NCBI GenBank assembly: GCA_024362935.1 | Contig: JANCRA010000060.1 | Span: 1,862,501-1,926,500, forward strand | Length of the DNA stretch: 64,000 nt | Reading direction: 5' to 3' | Source of the DNA: Setophaga petechia | Taxonomy: Eukaryota; Chordata; Aves; Passeriformes; Parulidae | In this document: in pieces, positions 43,995-55,103 of the stretch | Numbering within the stretch: position 1 is the first letter of the stretch | Layout of the letters: every line of letters starts with the position of its first letter | Program-made: the position numbers and the translations under genes | Notes under the pieces: generated by a model | Database searches by the model: none | Seen by the model: only the letters and a program-made list of their open reading frames with translations | Told to the model about the DNA's origin: nothing

Positions 43995-44335
43995 ATGGCA
44001 CCGGGAGGATGCGGGGAGGCAGCTGCCATCTGGATCCAGGGCTCTCCATCTCTGCGGCGTGGCAGCAGCGCTCGGTGCTGATTGTGGGCAGATTAGAGGG
44101 GACACAGCGTGCTCATCCCGATCCTGCTGCGCTGCCGCTACCCAGGCTGGAAATAAAGCCTCGTTTTTCATGCAAAGATGCACAATGGTTAACAGGGAAA
44201 AGCTTGCCTGGGAGGCATGCAGGTAGCAAACCAATTTCCAAACGGGTCTCCAATTACTCCTGATGGTTATTCGATTTACATTTTTTTCTGGCTCACCAGA
44301 TGTTGATGCTCCGAGGGTGAAATTGGGCCCAGCAC
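43995..44335. other. Candidate conserved non-coding element block
   Basis: Non-repetitive, balanced composition: 'gattgtgggcagattagagg', 'ggaaataaagcctcgttttt', 'catgcaaagatgcacaatgg', 'ttaacagggaaaagcttgcc', 'ctccaattactcctgatggt', ttattcgatttacat. Has POU-like ATGCAAA and several homeodomain-like cores. It lies about 2.3 kb from the candidate exon in the inferred first intron. Among the islands here it looks most like a deeply conserved enhancer; untested. Confidence 0.4.
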
Positions 44336-45597
44336 GAGGGTGTGGGAAGGTGCAGGAGTCCCCTGCTGCAGAGTGGCACGTTTCCCTGGAGCTGCTCTGT
44401 TCCTCACCACTCACAGCCATGCTTCCAACCGTACCGTGCGTCACGGACACGGAGAGGAGCGAGGGAGCCGGGCTGCTGCAGACATGGAGCCACATCTGCC
44501 AAGCCCACAGCTGGAAAAGCCCTGTTTTCCTGCCAGCACAGGCGGCAGCCCCATGTCCCAGAGCAGGAGTGGCAGCTCCTACCAGGTGACAGCTTCCTGT
44601 GAGAAGCCCCTGGGCTGGCTCTGTGCTCTGCTTCCTCGGAGGAGAAGCAGTGGAGGTGGATTCACGAGGCTCTGAGAGTCCATTTTGCAGGAAATGCTCC
44701 AAGGGGCTCACCGCGGCTACCCGGGTCCTGTGGAATGCCAGCCCCACGGACACGGCTGCCCCTGGCACTGCAGGTGCCAGCCCCACACCAGGCACGGGGT
44801 CAGGAAGGACAGCAGGGCTCTGCTCCTCAAAGGCATGCTGGTGCCAAGCTCCAATGGAAATGATGGCAACAAGGCTCTGAATCCCATTCCTGCCCGGGCC
44901 TCATCCTGGCCCTGAGCTTCCAGAGTGCGTCACAGCAAAGGCCCAGAGCAGAGTTTGTTATGTGGCACCTCTCTCCTGCAGGGGACTGGCATGGGGAGGG
45001 GACATTTGTCTGCCCCTCCAAAAGCCTAATGATAGTGCAACAACCCAACCACAACCCTGGGACTGATCCTGGCCCTTGGTGCAGCTGGAGAGGCACCGGG
45101 GGTGGCACACAGGGGCAGGGACAGCAGGCACTGACCTGCCAGGTGCTGCCACTCGCTGCCAGTCAGCTCCATTCCCCACGGGCTCCACTGCCCACAGCCC
45201 CACTGGCTCTGGGCAGCCTGGAGCACCTTTACATGGGAAAACCTGCTGGGAGAAGGGTGAGGGTTGGGCACCGGGTGAGGGTCAGGGAGCTCTGCCCGCA
45301 GCCGCTGCCCACACACTGCAAACCATCCCGGCCAGGGGAAGGACAGGGCACATCCCAGGCACAGCAAACACAGGCCAAGGCCATACCCAGTGCCAGTGGC
45401 CACTCGTGACATGGGGACAGGTGCCCAGAGACCACCAAGGCTGCAGCCAGGCTGGGGTCTGGGCATGGGCGTGCTCACACAGCTCCCCACACGTGCCCGC
45501 TCCCTCCATCACCCCTGAGTGTTCCCTGGCACACACCTCCAGCCTTGTGCCCTGCACACCCGCAGGGACATCACCAGCGACCGCTGCACACGCGTGT
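44336..45597. other. GC-rich stretch without recognised gene
   Basis: Single-copy. The CpG frequency starts to climb toward the right. No exon is recognised. Confidence 0.4.
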
Positions 45598-45780
45598 GTG
45601 CAACACACACCCCCAGAGGGGCACACGAACCCCAGAGGGGCACACACACACATCCAAGGGGAAAACACACACATCCAAGGGAAGCACACACATATCCTAG
45701 GGGAACACACGCACATCCAAGAGATGCACACGCACCCAGAGCGGAGCACACACATATCCAAGGGGAACACACGCTCGCCG
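45598..45780 (+). repeat. Degenerate minisatellite of about 20 bp, CACACACATCCAAGGGGAA
   Basis: Eight or so imperfect units of acacacacatccaagggga at the left border of the CpG island. It starts as ccccagaggggcacac and gradually changes. Confidence 0.85.
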
Positions 45781-46269
45781 ACGGGAGCACACGCAGGCGC
45801 GGGCCGCGCACACCCGCACGGCCGGGCTGGGGCCGCTCCCCCGCCCCGGCTCGCTGCGGAGGGCACGCACCGGGAATCGGGGCCACCCTCAGTCCCGCAG
45901 CTCGACCCCGGCCCCGCGCCGTGGTTCCCGCAGCCGGCGCGGCTCCGCAGCGGGTCCCCGCACACGCGCCGGGCCGGGGTTCCCGCACACGCACATATTT
46001 GTGATATTTGTGATGCGGGGAGCAGCGAGGCAGCGGCGGGGCCGGGCTCTGCCGTGGCTCCCGCACCCCTGCGCAGCCGCGGCCCCGCCACGCCGCAGCC
46101 CGCAGCGGCAGCCGGCCGCCCGCTGCCCCGCACGGACACGCGTGGGGTGGGCTGGGCCACGCCCCCGGGGTGCGGGATGTCTCACACACACACACTCACA
46201 CTCACCCGCACACTCACACACGCTCTGAGCCCGGTTGCTCCGCAGCCACTTAACTCTTTGTTGACCGTT

Positions 46270-46600
46270 CCCGCACCAGCCAGCCCAGCCCTGCACCAGC
46301 CAGCCCCTTCCCGCACCGTCCGGCCACACACCCCGCACCGTCCGGCCACACACCCCGCACCGTCCGGTCACACACCCCGCTCCGTCCGGTCACATATCCC
46401 GCTCCGTCCGGCCATTCCTCCCGCACCGTCCGGCCATCCCTGCCGCACCGGCCGGCCCCTTCCCGCACCAGCCAGCTCCTTCCCGCACCTCTCAGACCTT
46501 CACCCCGCACCGTCCATCCCTCCATCCCGCACCGGCCGAGCCGTTCCCCGCACCGTCCGTACCCTGGTCGCGCACCGTCCATCCCCGCCCCGCGCTCCCG
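46270..46600 (+). repeat. GC-rich minisatellite of about 21 bp in the CpG island
   Basis: Core 46,310-46,470: ccgcaccgtccggccacacac and relatives (gctccgtccggtcacatatc). Flanking degenerate copies read cgcaccagccagccccttc. It lies inside the CpG island and, if the minus-strand exon is real, just inside intron 1. Confidence 0.9.
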
Positions 46601-46643
46601 GCCCCGCTCGCGGCGCCCCCGGCCCCCCGCAGCCCCTCCTCAC

Positions 46644-46870
46644 CTGGCCCGGCTGTGCGGGTCCCGCGGCGGGGCAGCGCCCGCTGCTCGCAGCGCCCCG
46701 GCGGGCTGGGCGGGGGGCCCGGCTCGGCTCGGCCCGGCCCGGCCCGGCCCCGGCCCCGGCCCCGGCCGCTGGCCGGCCCCGCTGCCCCCCTGCCCGCGGC
46801 GCGGTGCGGCCGCCTCGCCCCTATGCGGAGGCTCGAGCGGCACCGAGGCGATGCCCATTCATTCAGCTTG
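46644..46870 (-). other. Candidate first exon of an unidentified minus-strand gene (splice donor at its end)
   Basis: On the minus strand the CpG-dense sequence ends in CCGGGCCAG followed at 46,643 by GTGAGGAGGGG, a near-ideal donor (CAG|GTGAGG). The left (5') boundary is arbitrary because the transcription start is unknown. A frame from an ATG at 46,858 (flank TGAATGG, weak Kozak context) stays open up to the donor and would encode a glycine/proline/arginine-rich N-terminus. Another upstream ATG four bases earlier opens only a short frame. Either the exon is 5' UTR or it encodes an N-terminus I do not recognise. No second exon was found in the window. Confidence 0.4.
46722..46772 (+). repeat. 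(CGGCC)n / (CGGCCC)n tract
   Basis: ggctcggctcggcccggcccggcc then ccccggc units, inside the candidate first exon. Confidence 0.9.
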
Positions 46871-47290
46871 GCCCCCGCAGCCCTCCCCTTCCGCCCCGCG
46901 CCCCAGCCGCCTGCATGGAGGGGGCTGGCGATGCTGCAGCGGTACCCAGAGCCCCCGGAGAGCACAGTGCGGAGAGGAGGGAGGGAGAGGAGGAGGAAGG
47001 AGAGCAGAAGGAGGGAAGAGGAAAGAGGGAGAGGGAGATGGCTGCCCCCAAAACCAGAGCTGGATCTGGAGAAGACTCTGGGATTTCCACCAGGAAATCA
47101 GGGCAGGGAGCGGAGCGGGGCCGGCGCAGCACCCCCCGCCCAGCCCGGCGCGGCAGCCCCAGCCCCGCTCGCGAGGATGCCCAGCCAGGGGCTGGGGCTG
47201 CGGGCGGTGGGCACGGCCCCGAGCAGGGCCAGGGCAGGGCACGGCCCCCCTGCCGAACCCCCCCTGAGACGGGGCTGACCCAGCCGGGGG

Positions 47291-47687
47291 ACGCCAACCG
47301 ACCCAGCCAGGAGCTTTGCTTTAAGGGCATGGAAAGCTCGAGGGGCACCTTTTGGTGGTGTTGCCATGGTGGTGTACGGGGGCTGCACGCCTGGCTCCAC
47401 ACCTGCATTTTTCAGAGCCCAGCTTTGCTCAGATGGGGCCCCTTGACCCTCACACACAGTCAGGACCCCCTCACACGCACCAGGGTCCTGAGCCCCAGGA
47501 TAACGTCCTGCACGCCACATCAAAATTTCTCAGCTTTTCCTAATCTGGGTCTTGCCTAACCCTCTGGAAAATAATCCACTGACCATCTGCCACAGTGAAA
47601 TTCATTTACAGCCTCGCACAAATTAGGCTCAACTGTTCACTTCCTGCTCCTCTTCTGCTCAGGGCTTTTGGTGCACGTGTGTCTCCC
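47291..47687. other. Unique flank of the CpG island
   Basis: GC falls steadily. AT-richer text at 47,515-47,640 (gaaattcatttacagcctcg). Nothing recognised. Confidence 0.4.
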
Positions 47688-47935
47688 TTCCCATGGACTG
47701 GGGGTGACCTTCCCTTGGACTGGGATGTCCTTGCCATGGATTAGGGGTGACCTTCCCATGGGCTGGGATGTCCTTGCCATGGACTGGGATGTCCTTGCCA
47801 TGGATTCGGGGTGACCTTCCCATGGACTGGGATGTCCTTGCCATGGACTGGGATGTCCTTGCCATGGATTTGGGGTGACCTTCCCATGGACTGGGATGTC
47901 CTTGCCATGGACTGGGATGTCCTTGACGGGCACTG
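47688..47935 (+). repeat. 21-bp minisatellite CCATGGACTGGGATGTCCTTG
   Basis: About eleven units. Two or three ccatggactgggatgtccttg alternate with ccatgga(t)t(c)ggggtgaccttcc, giving a higher-order block of about 66 bp. Each unit carries an NcoI-type CCATGG. Confidence 0.95.
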
Positions 47936-47939
47936 GAGG

Positions 47940-48240
47940 TGACTTTGCGAGTGCTGGGCTGCAGGGCAGTGCCTGCTCCTGACACACTCTTGGATCTCAG
48001 GGTACTTTCTCCTGGTGGGATGGCATTCCCATGCCCAGCCTTGCCATGGGCCGGGGTGACCCTGCCACGGGCTGTGATGTCCTTGCCCTGGGCTCGTTGT
48101 GACCTTGCCATGGATTGGGCTGCAGGGCAGTGCTGGCTCCTGACACACTCGTGGATCTCAGGGTGCCTTCTCCTGGTGGAATGGCATTCCCATGCAGCCA
48201 TGGCATTCCCATGCCAGGATGGCATTCCCATGCCCAGGGC
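47940..48240 (+). repeat. 161-bp direct tandem duplication
   Basis: The segment beginning gggctgcagggcagtgcctg at 47,956 recurs at 48,117 with few substitutions, through 'ctcctgacacactcttggat' and 'ttctcctggtgggatggcat'. The second copy ends in three short gccatggcattcccatgc repeats. Confidence 0.9.
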
Positions 48241-49440
48241 ACAGAGCCCTGCCCTCGGGAGGGCTGAGGAGCCTCTTTGGGGACCAGCCCATCCCTCTGG
48301 CTGCCCTTGGAGGTGTGTGCAGGGCAGGTGAGGAGCCTCCACGGGTCCAGGCAGGACAGGGAGCAAGAGCTCTTGGATTTCCCTCTGCCAGGGATCCCAG
48401 CCTGCCCTCGGGTGATCCAGGTATTGATCCAGGTGTTGGTGGTTTCAGAGGTGATTCCAAACCCGTGGATTTGGCTGGTTTGGGATGCCTGGCCAGGGCT
48501 GCCCCGTGGGAGTGAGGGATCAGAGCCAGGACTGCTCATTCTGTGAAACACCTCTGCAGTAAAGCCTGGCCTGGGGGTGAGCACAGTGTGGGAGCAGCGA
48601 CCACGGGCATTTTCCCATCCCTTTGCCCTGGTGCTTTTGCAAATGGAGAGCTGGCTTTCTGGGGAAGAGGCTTCATTCTCTAAGGAAAATGGAAATATAC
48701 AGATTTTTTTTTTCCTTCCTGTAGCAGATTCAGCAAAAGTGCAGCTGCCTTCCCAGTCCTGAATACAGAATTGACCATTCAGTTCATCCCTAAGGGGAAA
48801 TGGCCCAGCAGAGAGGAACAACGAGCCCCACAGTGCTCTCTGCACCCTCCAAAGTCTTTCTCAACCCTGGCATTTTCCTCTCCCAAGTTCCAGGGGTGCG
48901 TGGCTCCCTTTGCAGGGCAGTAAAGGTTTTCATGCTTCCAGCCCCCCTCTCTGAAAAGCTATCACCTTCAAAATGTATCATTTTTTCCCCTCAAACTGTA
49001 ATTTTCCAGGTTATTTGTCCATGATGGAGCCTGGGGGGCAGAGGCACTGGGGCAGCCAGAGCAGGAGCTGGGTGGGTGCTGAAGGGCACCCCAGGGGTCA
49101 GGGCATTCCAGCCATGCCAAGGGCATGGAGGGCTGGCACCAGGCAGCCTGGAACCTTCTGGCTGTGAGGAGCAATGCTTTACCATCCTTCTGCCTGTTCC
49201 TGAGCCTCATGGCAGCTCCAAGTGGCTGGGAGGACATGAAGGGAAGGCACGAGTGGTGATGTTTGCTGCTGATTTCACCGTGAGTGTCTGGGGGCTGCTC
49301 AGGAAAGTCACTCAGTGTCCTGAGCAGGCCAGGCCAGGTGCAGTGCCAGGGGCATGGAGCAGCCCTGGCAGGCTGCAGGAGCCCCTGCTGGGCTTTCAGT
49401 CAGCAGCCCAGCAAAGGCTGTGTGGAGGAAAAAGAGAAGA
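48241..49440. other. Unique stretch with AT-richer patches, no gene recognised
   Basis: Patches at 48,640-48,720 (ggaaaatggaaatatacaga) and 48,955-49,020 (aaaatgtatcattttttccc) are non-repetitive and may be non-coding elements. No exon was identified. Confidence 0.4.
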
Positions 49441-49700
49441 AGGGAATTTAGGAAGACATTTAGGAATAAATTATTTTATAATATGTAAGAAGAAATTCCT
49501 TCCTGTGAAAGTGGAGGTGCCCAGAGCAGCTGTGGCTGCCTCTGGATCCCTGGAAGTGCCCAAGGCCAGGCTGGATGGGGCTGGGAGCAACCTAGGATAG
49601 TGGAAGGTGTCCCTGCCCAGGGCAGGGGGGTTGTAACAAAGATGTTCTTCGAGGTCTCTTCCAGCCCAAACCATTCTGGAATTCTGGGATTCTATGAATG
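49441..49700 (+). mobile_element. CR1 LINE 3' end
   Basis: Sense orientation: 'aagaagaaattccttcctgt', 'gctgtggctgcctctggatc', 'gtggaaggtgtccctgccca', 'tcttccagcccaaaccattc', then 'tggaattctgggattctatg', the CR1 terminal repeat. Complete at the 3' end. Confidence 0.96.
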
Positions 49701-50282
49701 AAGGGCAGCTGGAGAGGTTTTTCTGTGAAAGAGCCCAAAGCCTCATTTCTCAGCTGCACCAGAGTGAAGAGGGGGCTTGGGCACCTGCAGGAAAGCCACA
49801 GGCAGCTCCAGAGGCTTCTCCAAGTGAAGACAAATGGCTCTCATTCGTGGTGATCCAGGAGGGACAATGGAGGGTGACACAGCTCAAGGCAGAGGGGAAA
49901 TGATCTCTGCAGGAGCTGCTGTGGTTCAGTGCCAGGCCGGGGAGCTGAGGGCAGCCCCAGTGCCATGTCCCAGTGTCCCTGAGCCAGGGGAGTGCTGTCC
50001 TGAGGCACTGACACACTTGGGGCAGTGATGGCACAACAGGAGGGACTCAGGCATGGCTGGGCTCCAGGGGGAGCAGGGCAGTGTCTGCACAGCGGGGATG
50101 GCAATGGGCAGCAGATTTCATAACTTTATTTTGGGGGGCGTGTCGCAGGATTCGCCAGGAGACGGAGGGAGGGTTGGCATTGAATCACCCTCCCAGCTTC
50201 CCTTCCCCAGGCTGCTCCTGCAGGAGCTCCACTGCCCCTGGCCACACGCACAGAGCCGGGGCTGTGCCCCCCGGGCCCCTCG
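49701..50282. other. Unique stretch, no gene recognised
   Basis: Single-copy text. A short run gcataactttattttggggggcgtgtcgcag-like segment at 50,118-50,150 is compositionally odd but not identified. Confidence 0.4.
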
Positions 50283-51117
50283 GGAGTGCCAAAGGCACCC
50301 TGGGGCCATCCCAAAACCACCCTGGAGCCATCCCAAAGCCACCCTGGGGCCATCCCAAAGCCACCCTGGGGCCATCCCAAATCCACCCTGGGGCCATCCC
50401 AAAGCCACTCTGGGGCTGTCCCCAAAGCCACCCTGGGGCCATCCCAAATCCACCCCGGGGCCATCCAAAAACCACCCTGGGGCCATCCCAAAGCCACCCT
50501 GGGGCTGTCCCCAAAGCCACCCTGGGGCCATCCCAAATCCACCCCGGGGCCATCCAAAAACCACCCTGGGGCCATTCCAAAGCCACTCCGGGATCATTCC
50601 CAAAGTCACCCCAGGGCCATCCCCAAAGCCACCCTGGGGCTGTCCCCAAAGCCACTCTGAGGCCATTCCAAAACTACCCCAGGGCCACCCCAAAGCCACT
50701 CTGGAGTCATCCCCAAAACCACTCTGGGATCATCCCAAAGCCACCCCAGGGCCACCCCAAAGCCACCCTGTGACTATCCCAAAGCCACCCTGGGACTATC
50801 CCAAAGCCACCCTGGGACTATCCCAAAGCCACTCCAGGGCCACTCCAAAGCCACCCTGGGGCCATCCCAAAGCCACCCCAGGGCCACCCCAAAGCCACCC
50901 TGGGGCTGTCCCCAAAGCCACCCTGTGACCATCCCCAAAGCCACCCTGGGGCCACCTCAAAGCCACCCCGTGATCATCCTTAAAGCCACCCCGTGACCAT
51001 CCTTAAAGCCATCCCAGGGCCATCCCCAAAGCCACACTGGGGCTGTCCCCAAAGTCACTCTGAGGCCATTCCAAAGCTACCCCAGGACCATCCCCAAAGC
51101 CACCCCAGGTCCATCCC
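50283..51117 (+). repeat. 22-bp minisatellite CCATCCCAAAGCCACCCTGGGG, about 37 units
   Basis: The regular period of 22 advances the frame by one base per unit, so each frame reads the same 22-residue cycle (HPKATLG, PSQSHPG, AIPKPPW blocks) without stops on plus, and similar cycles on minus. The right third has variants with gactatccc, gtgaccatcc and a 23-bp ccatccccaaag form. Confidence 0.97.
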
Positions 51118-53487
51118 ATGCCTCTCAGCTCGCTGGGCTCAGCACTCGGCCAGCCTCAGCATCCTGAGCACCGTGTGTCCCTCTGGGCTCCAGGGGTGTC
51201 CCTGCAGCAGTGGCAGCCAGGCTGGCTGGGTGTCAGGGGAAGGGACGAGGCTGGCACAGCACAGGGAGCTGAGAGTCACCATAGTGATGTGGCTGGAGCA
51301 GGTGGGTGCTGGGCATCACCAGCCATGGCTGGGAGAGGGGACAGGCAGGGCTCTGGGCAGCCAGCAGGACAGGGAGCCAGGCCAAGGGCAGGCATGGATG
51401 ACAGAGGCACGTAGGAAACGAGGGAAGGGCACCAGAGAGGCTTTCTGGGCCTTGCTGAGCATGGCTGAATGTGTGGAGAGCAGGAATAAAATCAGAGGGC
51501 TTTGAAACCCTTGGGAGAAGCACAGGGCCAGGACTTGGCTGGGCAGGGGGGACAGCAGGCCGGGACAGGGTGAGCGTGGGGTGGAGCAGAGAAGGCCTGG
51601 GAGATGGGGCAGCAATCCAAACAATCCAAGGGGATTTCTCCAGGCTCAGAGATGTTTGTGCTGCAAACCTGAGGGCCCTGGCACTGCTTGTGGGGACAGC
51701 AGAGCAGAGCAGGGGGAGGTGTGATCACCTGAACTGGCCATTGTCACATTGGCTGTCCCCTGGCTGGGAGCTGAGGGTGCTGCCAGGAGAAACAGAGGGA
51801 TCCAGGGGAGTCCCAGCACAGAGCAGGGCACAGCACAAGAGGGTGAGGGCTGACACCTCAGGGCCCTTGCATCCCTTCTGGAGGATGCTGTGTGGGAGGG
51901 CTGAGAGGAACAGGGTCCTTTAGGGAGGAGGAGATGGGAGCAAATCCCAGAGGAGCTGTTTGGAGCTGAGGAGCTGGTTCAGGTTGGGATTTGTGTTATG
52001 GTTTGCCCCATGAGCACAGGGAGTGTGTGACCCCCCCAGGTCACACCAAGGCCCCTCTGTTTCAAGTTTTGGCATGGCAGGGTTCAGCTGGCTCTGCAGC
52101 CCACAGGACAGGCTGGGGGTGTCACTCTGCTCTGAGGCAGGAACAGCTCCCCTGGCACTGCATTGCTGCTGTCCCCAGGGGTGACAGAGTGGTGAAATGT
52201 GACAATGGCCAGCTCAGTTCTAATGGGCCAGATCTTCAATGCCAGCAGGAGAAAATGATGGGTCTGGATCCCTCCAGGAAGCTGGGGAGGGACTGGGGTG
52301 AATGTGTGGAGTGGAAGGTGAGAGGAGAAGGAGGCAGTGCCCAGGGATGGACACAGTGCTGAGCATGAGCAGGCACTGCTGGGGCTGTGGGACAAACAGC
52401 CAGGGCTGGCCCAGGAGCTGGGGGCAGGAGCAGAGGAGTGCAGGCAGGGGAGGGCACTGAGGTGAGCAGGGTGCAGAGCTCCCAGCCCCACAGAGGGGCA
52501 GCAACAGGGACGGGCACTGAGCACTTGGTTCCCCCAGACTCAGCAAGCTCTGAGCCCCTCCGGGGAGATCCTGCAGCCTTCTGTACTTCAGGGTGTGCAG
52601 GTACCTCTGGAGACCAGCGAGGGGTGGGAGGGCAGGAAATCTGAGGTGGGCTGTAAGAGATGAGGGATGTGCCTGGTGGGTGCAGACATCCCCCTCCTCC
52701 CCACCAGGCAGAGCACTGCCCTGCTTTGCTTTGCTCTCCTGCCCATAAATCTCTCACAAGTCAAATCTTGCCCTTTCTGCTCCTCCCTGCAGTCAAACAC
52801 TGGTGAGCAGCAGCCTGTGGAGGCAGCCTGGTGCCCAGAACCTCAGTGTCCCCCTGCCCCTGCCTTGCTCTGACATGGAACCTCTGCCACAGCAGCCTGT
52901 GCTACTCTTTGTCCCAAAATTCCTCCTGAGCAGGTAGTGGCTCATTCCAGGCCGTGTGGCTCTGCTGAAGGTTTGAAATTCTCTCTGAGCACAGATGGGA
53001 GTTTATTCTGTGGGCAGCTCTGGGCAGATCAAGGGGCTCTTACCCTGTGTGGAGGCCACCAGCCCTACTGAGGACAGACATGTTCCCTGCAGACAAAAGG
53101 CATCATCTCCATTCAATGAGATCTTGGAATGAAAAATGTCCTGTGCCCTGTTCTTGGACACACAAAATAGGGCACAGCAAGGGCTGAATACCCAGCAGGG
53201 TGAGAGGAAGCCATTGCAGCTGTCCCATGTGAAATGCTCAGTTCCACCCAGGATGAGGCAAGGGCAGGGCTGGGGTGTCTCTGGTCAGGGAGGAGCACAG
53301 AGCAGTAATGGGACAGAGCTGCAGGGAAGAGCTCAGTGGGGCTCAGGAGGAAGATCAGGTGCTTAGGGAGCAGAGGAGCATCTGCAGCCTCGCCAGGCCC
53401 CAGGAGGAAGCACAGAAGGGATTGCAGCTCTCCTGCTGCAGCCAGGACCTCTCCTGAGGGCAGGCCTGGGCTGCAAGGGACCCACCA
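51118..53487. other. GC-rich stretch without recognised gene
   Basis: 2.4 kb of single-copy sequence. The part 51,470-52,560 has several weakly repeat-like phrases (gctttgaaacccttgggaga, tcaagttttggcatggcagg) that could be old LTR fragments, but I cannot assign them. No exon or RNA gene. Confidence 0.4.
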
Positions 53488-53632
53488 GAGCCATCATCAA
53501 ACTCCTGGCCCTGCACAGACACCCAGCAACCCCTGAGAGCAGTGTCCAAACCCTCCTGCAGCTCTGGCAGCCCCAGGGCTGTGCCCATTCCCTGGGCAGT
53601 GCCAGCACCTCTGGGGGAAGAACTTCAAATGT
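53488..53632 (-). mobile_element. CR1 LINE 3' region, second subfamily
   Basis: 'catcaaactcctggccctgc', 'gagcagtgtccaaaccctcc', 'gggctgtgcccattccctgg' and ctctgggggaagaacttc match the copy at 35,083. Both the terminal part and the 5' part are missing. Confidence 0.9.
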
Positions 53633-55103
53633 ATTGAAGGACTTCCTTGGGACTGTTTGCCATGAACCACTGCAGGATGTGCAGACAGGGCACCAGTCTG
53701 CTCCAGTGGGTGTTTGCAGGTTTTTACAGCAGGAAACCATGGCCTGGGCATGAGGACATGGCTGGAAACTGTCCAGTGCATGTGGCAACTGCAGAGCTCT
53801 GAGTGATACCTGTGAGAAATGAGCCTGAACAGAGCAGAAGGACATGAACAGGGCAGCTCCAGCCCTCCCTGCACAGCTCAGGAGCTCACGGTGCTGCCCC
53901 AGTCCCAGCAGGCTGGGGAGCAGCTTCACTGAGGAGCTGCAGCCCCTTCCCTGCAGGGCACCAGGGTCGTGCTGTGCCCATCAGCCCCTGCAGGATGGCC
54001 CTGGGTACCACAGCTTCACAGGGCTTTGCCCCTGGAGCCCAGCTCAAGGTGCTCCCCTGTGCTGCCAGCCTGGGGAGGTGCCAGGGCAGGGCAGTGCCAG
54101 GAGTGCAGTGAGCCAGTGGCTGGTGGGAGGCAGGAATCCCTTCTGGGAGGAGAAGAGCAGCAGGAAGGTGGTTGTTGTGTAAAGATGAGGCCAGAGCAGG
54201 ACACACAAACCTCCCTGTGCCCTGACTCCTGCCCTGTCCCCATGGCTCCAGGTGTGGCAGCTCAGCCCACCCCTCCTGTTTGCCCCCTGAACCAGGTCAG
54301 ACCCTCAGCTCTGGGAATACTGGGCTCCATGGGGGGATCAGGCTGCAGGCTCAGAGCATCCCAGCTCCTCTGCTGGGGAATTTCCTCCCCAGCCCACTGA
54401 ACACAGGGTTCTGCTGCTCTGGGGTGATGGAGCCCTGGGTCACCCTGTGCCTTGGGTGCCACCCAGTGCCCCTGCCCGTGTCCCCAGGGCTGAGTGCCCG
54501 TGCAGGAGGGGCAGGCTGGCCCTTCCCCAGGCTGGGAACACGGGTCCCTCCATCTCACAGCAGAGATCAGCTGCTGGATGCTCGTTGCTTGGCAGCCACA
54601 GGCTTAGAAATGTCAATTTCTAATTAAAACCATGCACCCAAAACCTGCACAGCCCCCCCAAAGCCTGGGATTTTGTACCCTGTTCTCAGCTGGGGGGGCA
54701 TGGCAATATCCCCCAGTGTGCCAGCACCTGGGCATGAGCTGGGGTTGTGCCAGGGAGGAGCCAGGGGAGGCACAGCAGGGCCTGAGCAGGAGGCATCCAG
54801 CTAAAAAAGGCAGATGCCAGCTGAAAAGAAGGGAGATGGAAGATGTGACCCAGAAACAGGAGTGAGGAAAGCTCCCCTGGAGCACATGGCAGGGTGCCAG
54901 GGTGCCAGGCACAGAAACCAGGGCAGTGGGGTGGGAATCCATGGCACAGGGCAGTGCTGGGGCCTGGGTGTGGGGATGAGGGCACTGAGGAGGAGGCAAC
55001 CCCTGTGCCAGGGCAGTGCCCCCAGGCCAGACTGGCCACAGTCCCTTCTTGGGGACCTCTGTGTCCCCTGGGGCCTGTGCTGGGCAGTGATGCCTGGAAG
55101 TCA
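53633..55103. other. GC-rich stretch without recognised gene
   Basis: Single-copy. A small AT-rich patch at 54,600-54,640 (aaatgtcaatttctaattaa) may be a non-coding element. No other signal. Confidence 0.4.

Larger units (their letters stand above)
45775..47290. promoter_or_regulatory. CpG island, probable promoter
   Basis: By far the densest CpG region in the window, at very high GC, in two peaks (45,780-46,170 and 46,260-46,850) plus a tail to 47,290. No TATA box stands out. GC boxes such as ggggcg are common, and a polypurine tract runs at 46,968-47,040. Islands of this size mark vertebrate promoters. A CAG|GTGAGG donor on the minus strand suggests transcription toward lower coordinates, though divergent transcription cannot be excluded. 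Confidence 0.75.

Noticed and set aside
45076..47559. 827-codon plus-strand open frame across the CpG island
   Set aside because: Stops are rare in very high GC sequence. The translation consists of arginine/proline/alanine-rich text and two minisatellites, with no domain and no support from codon pattern.
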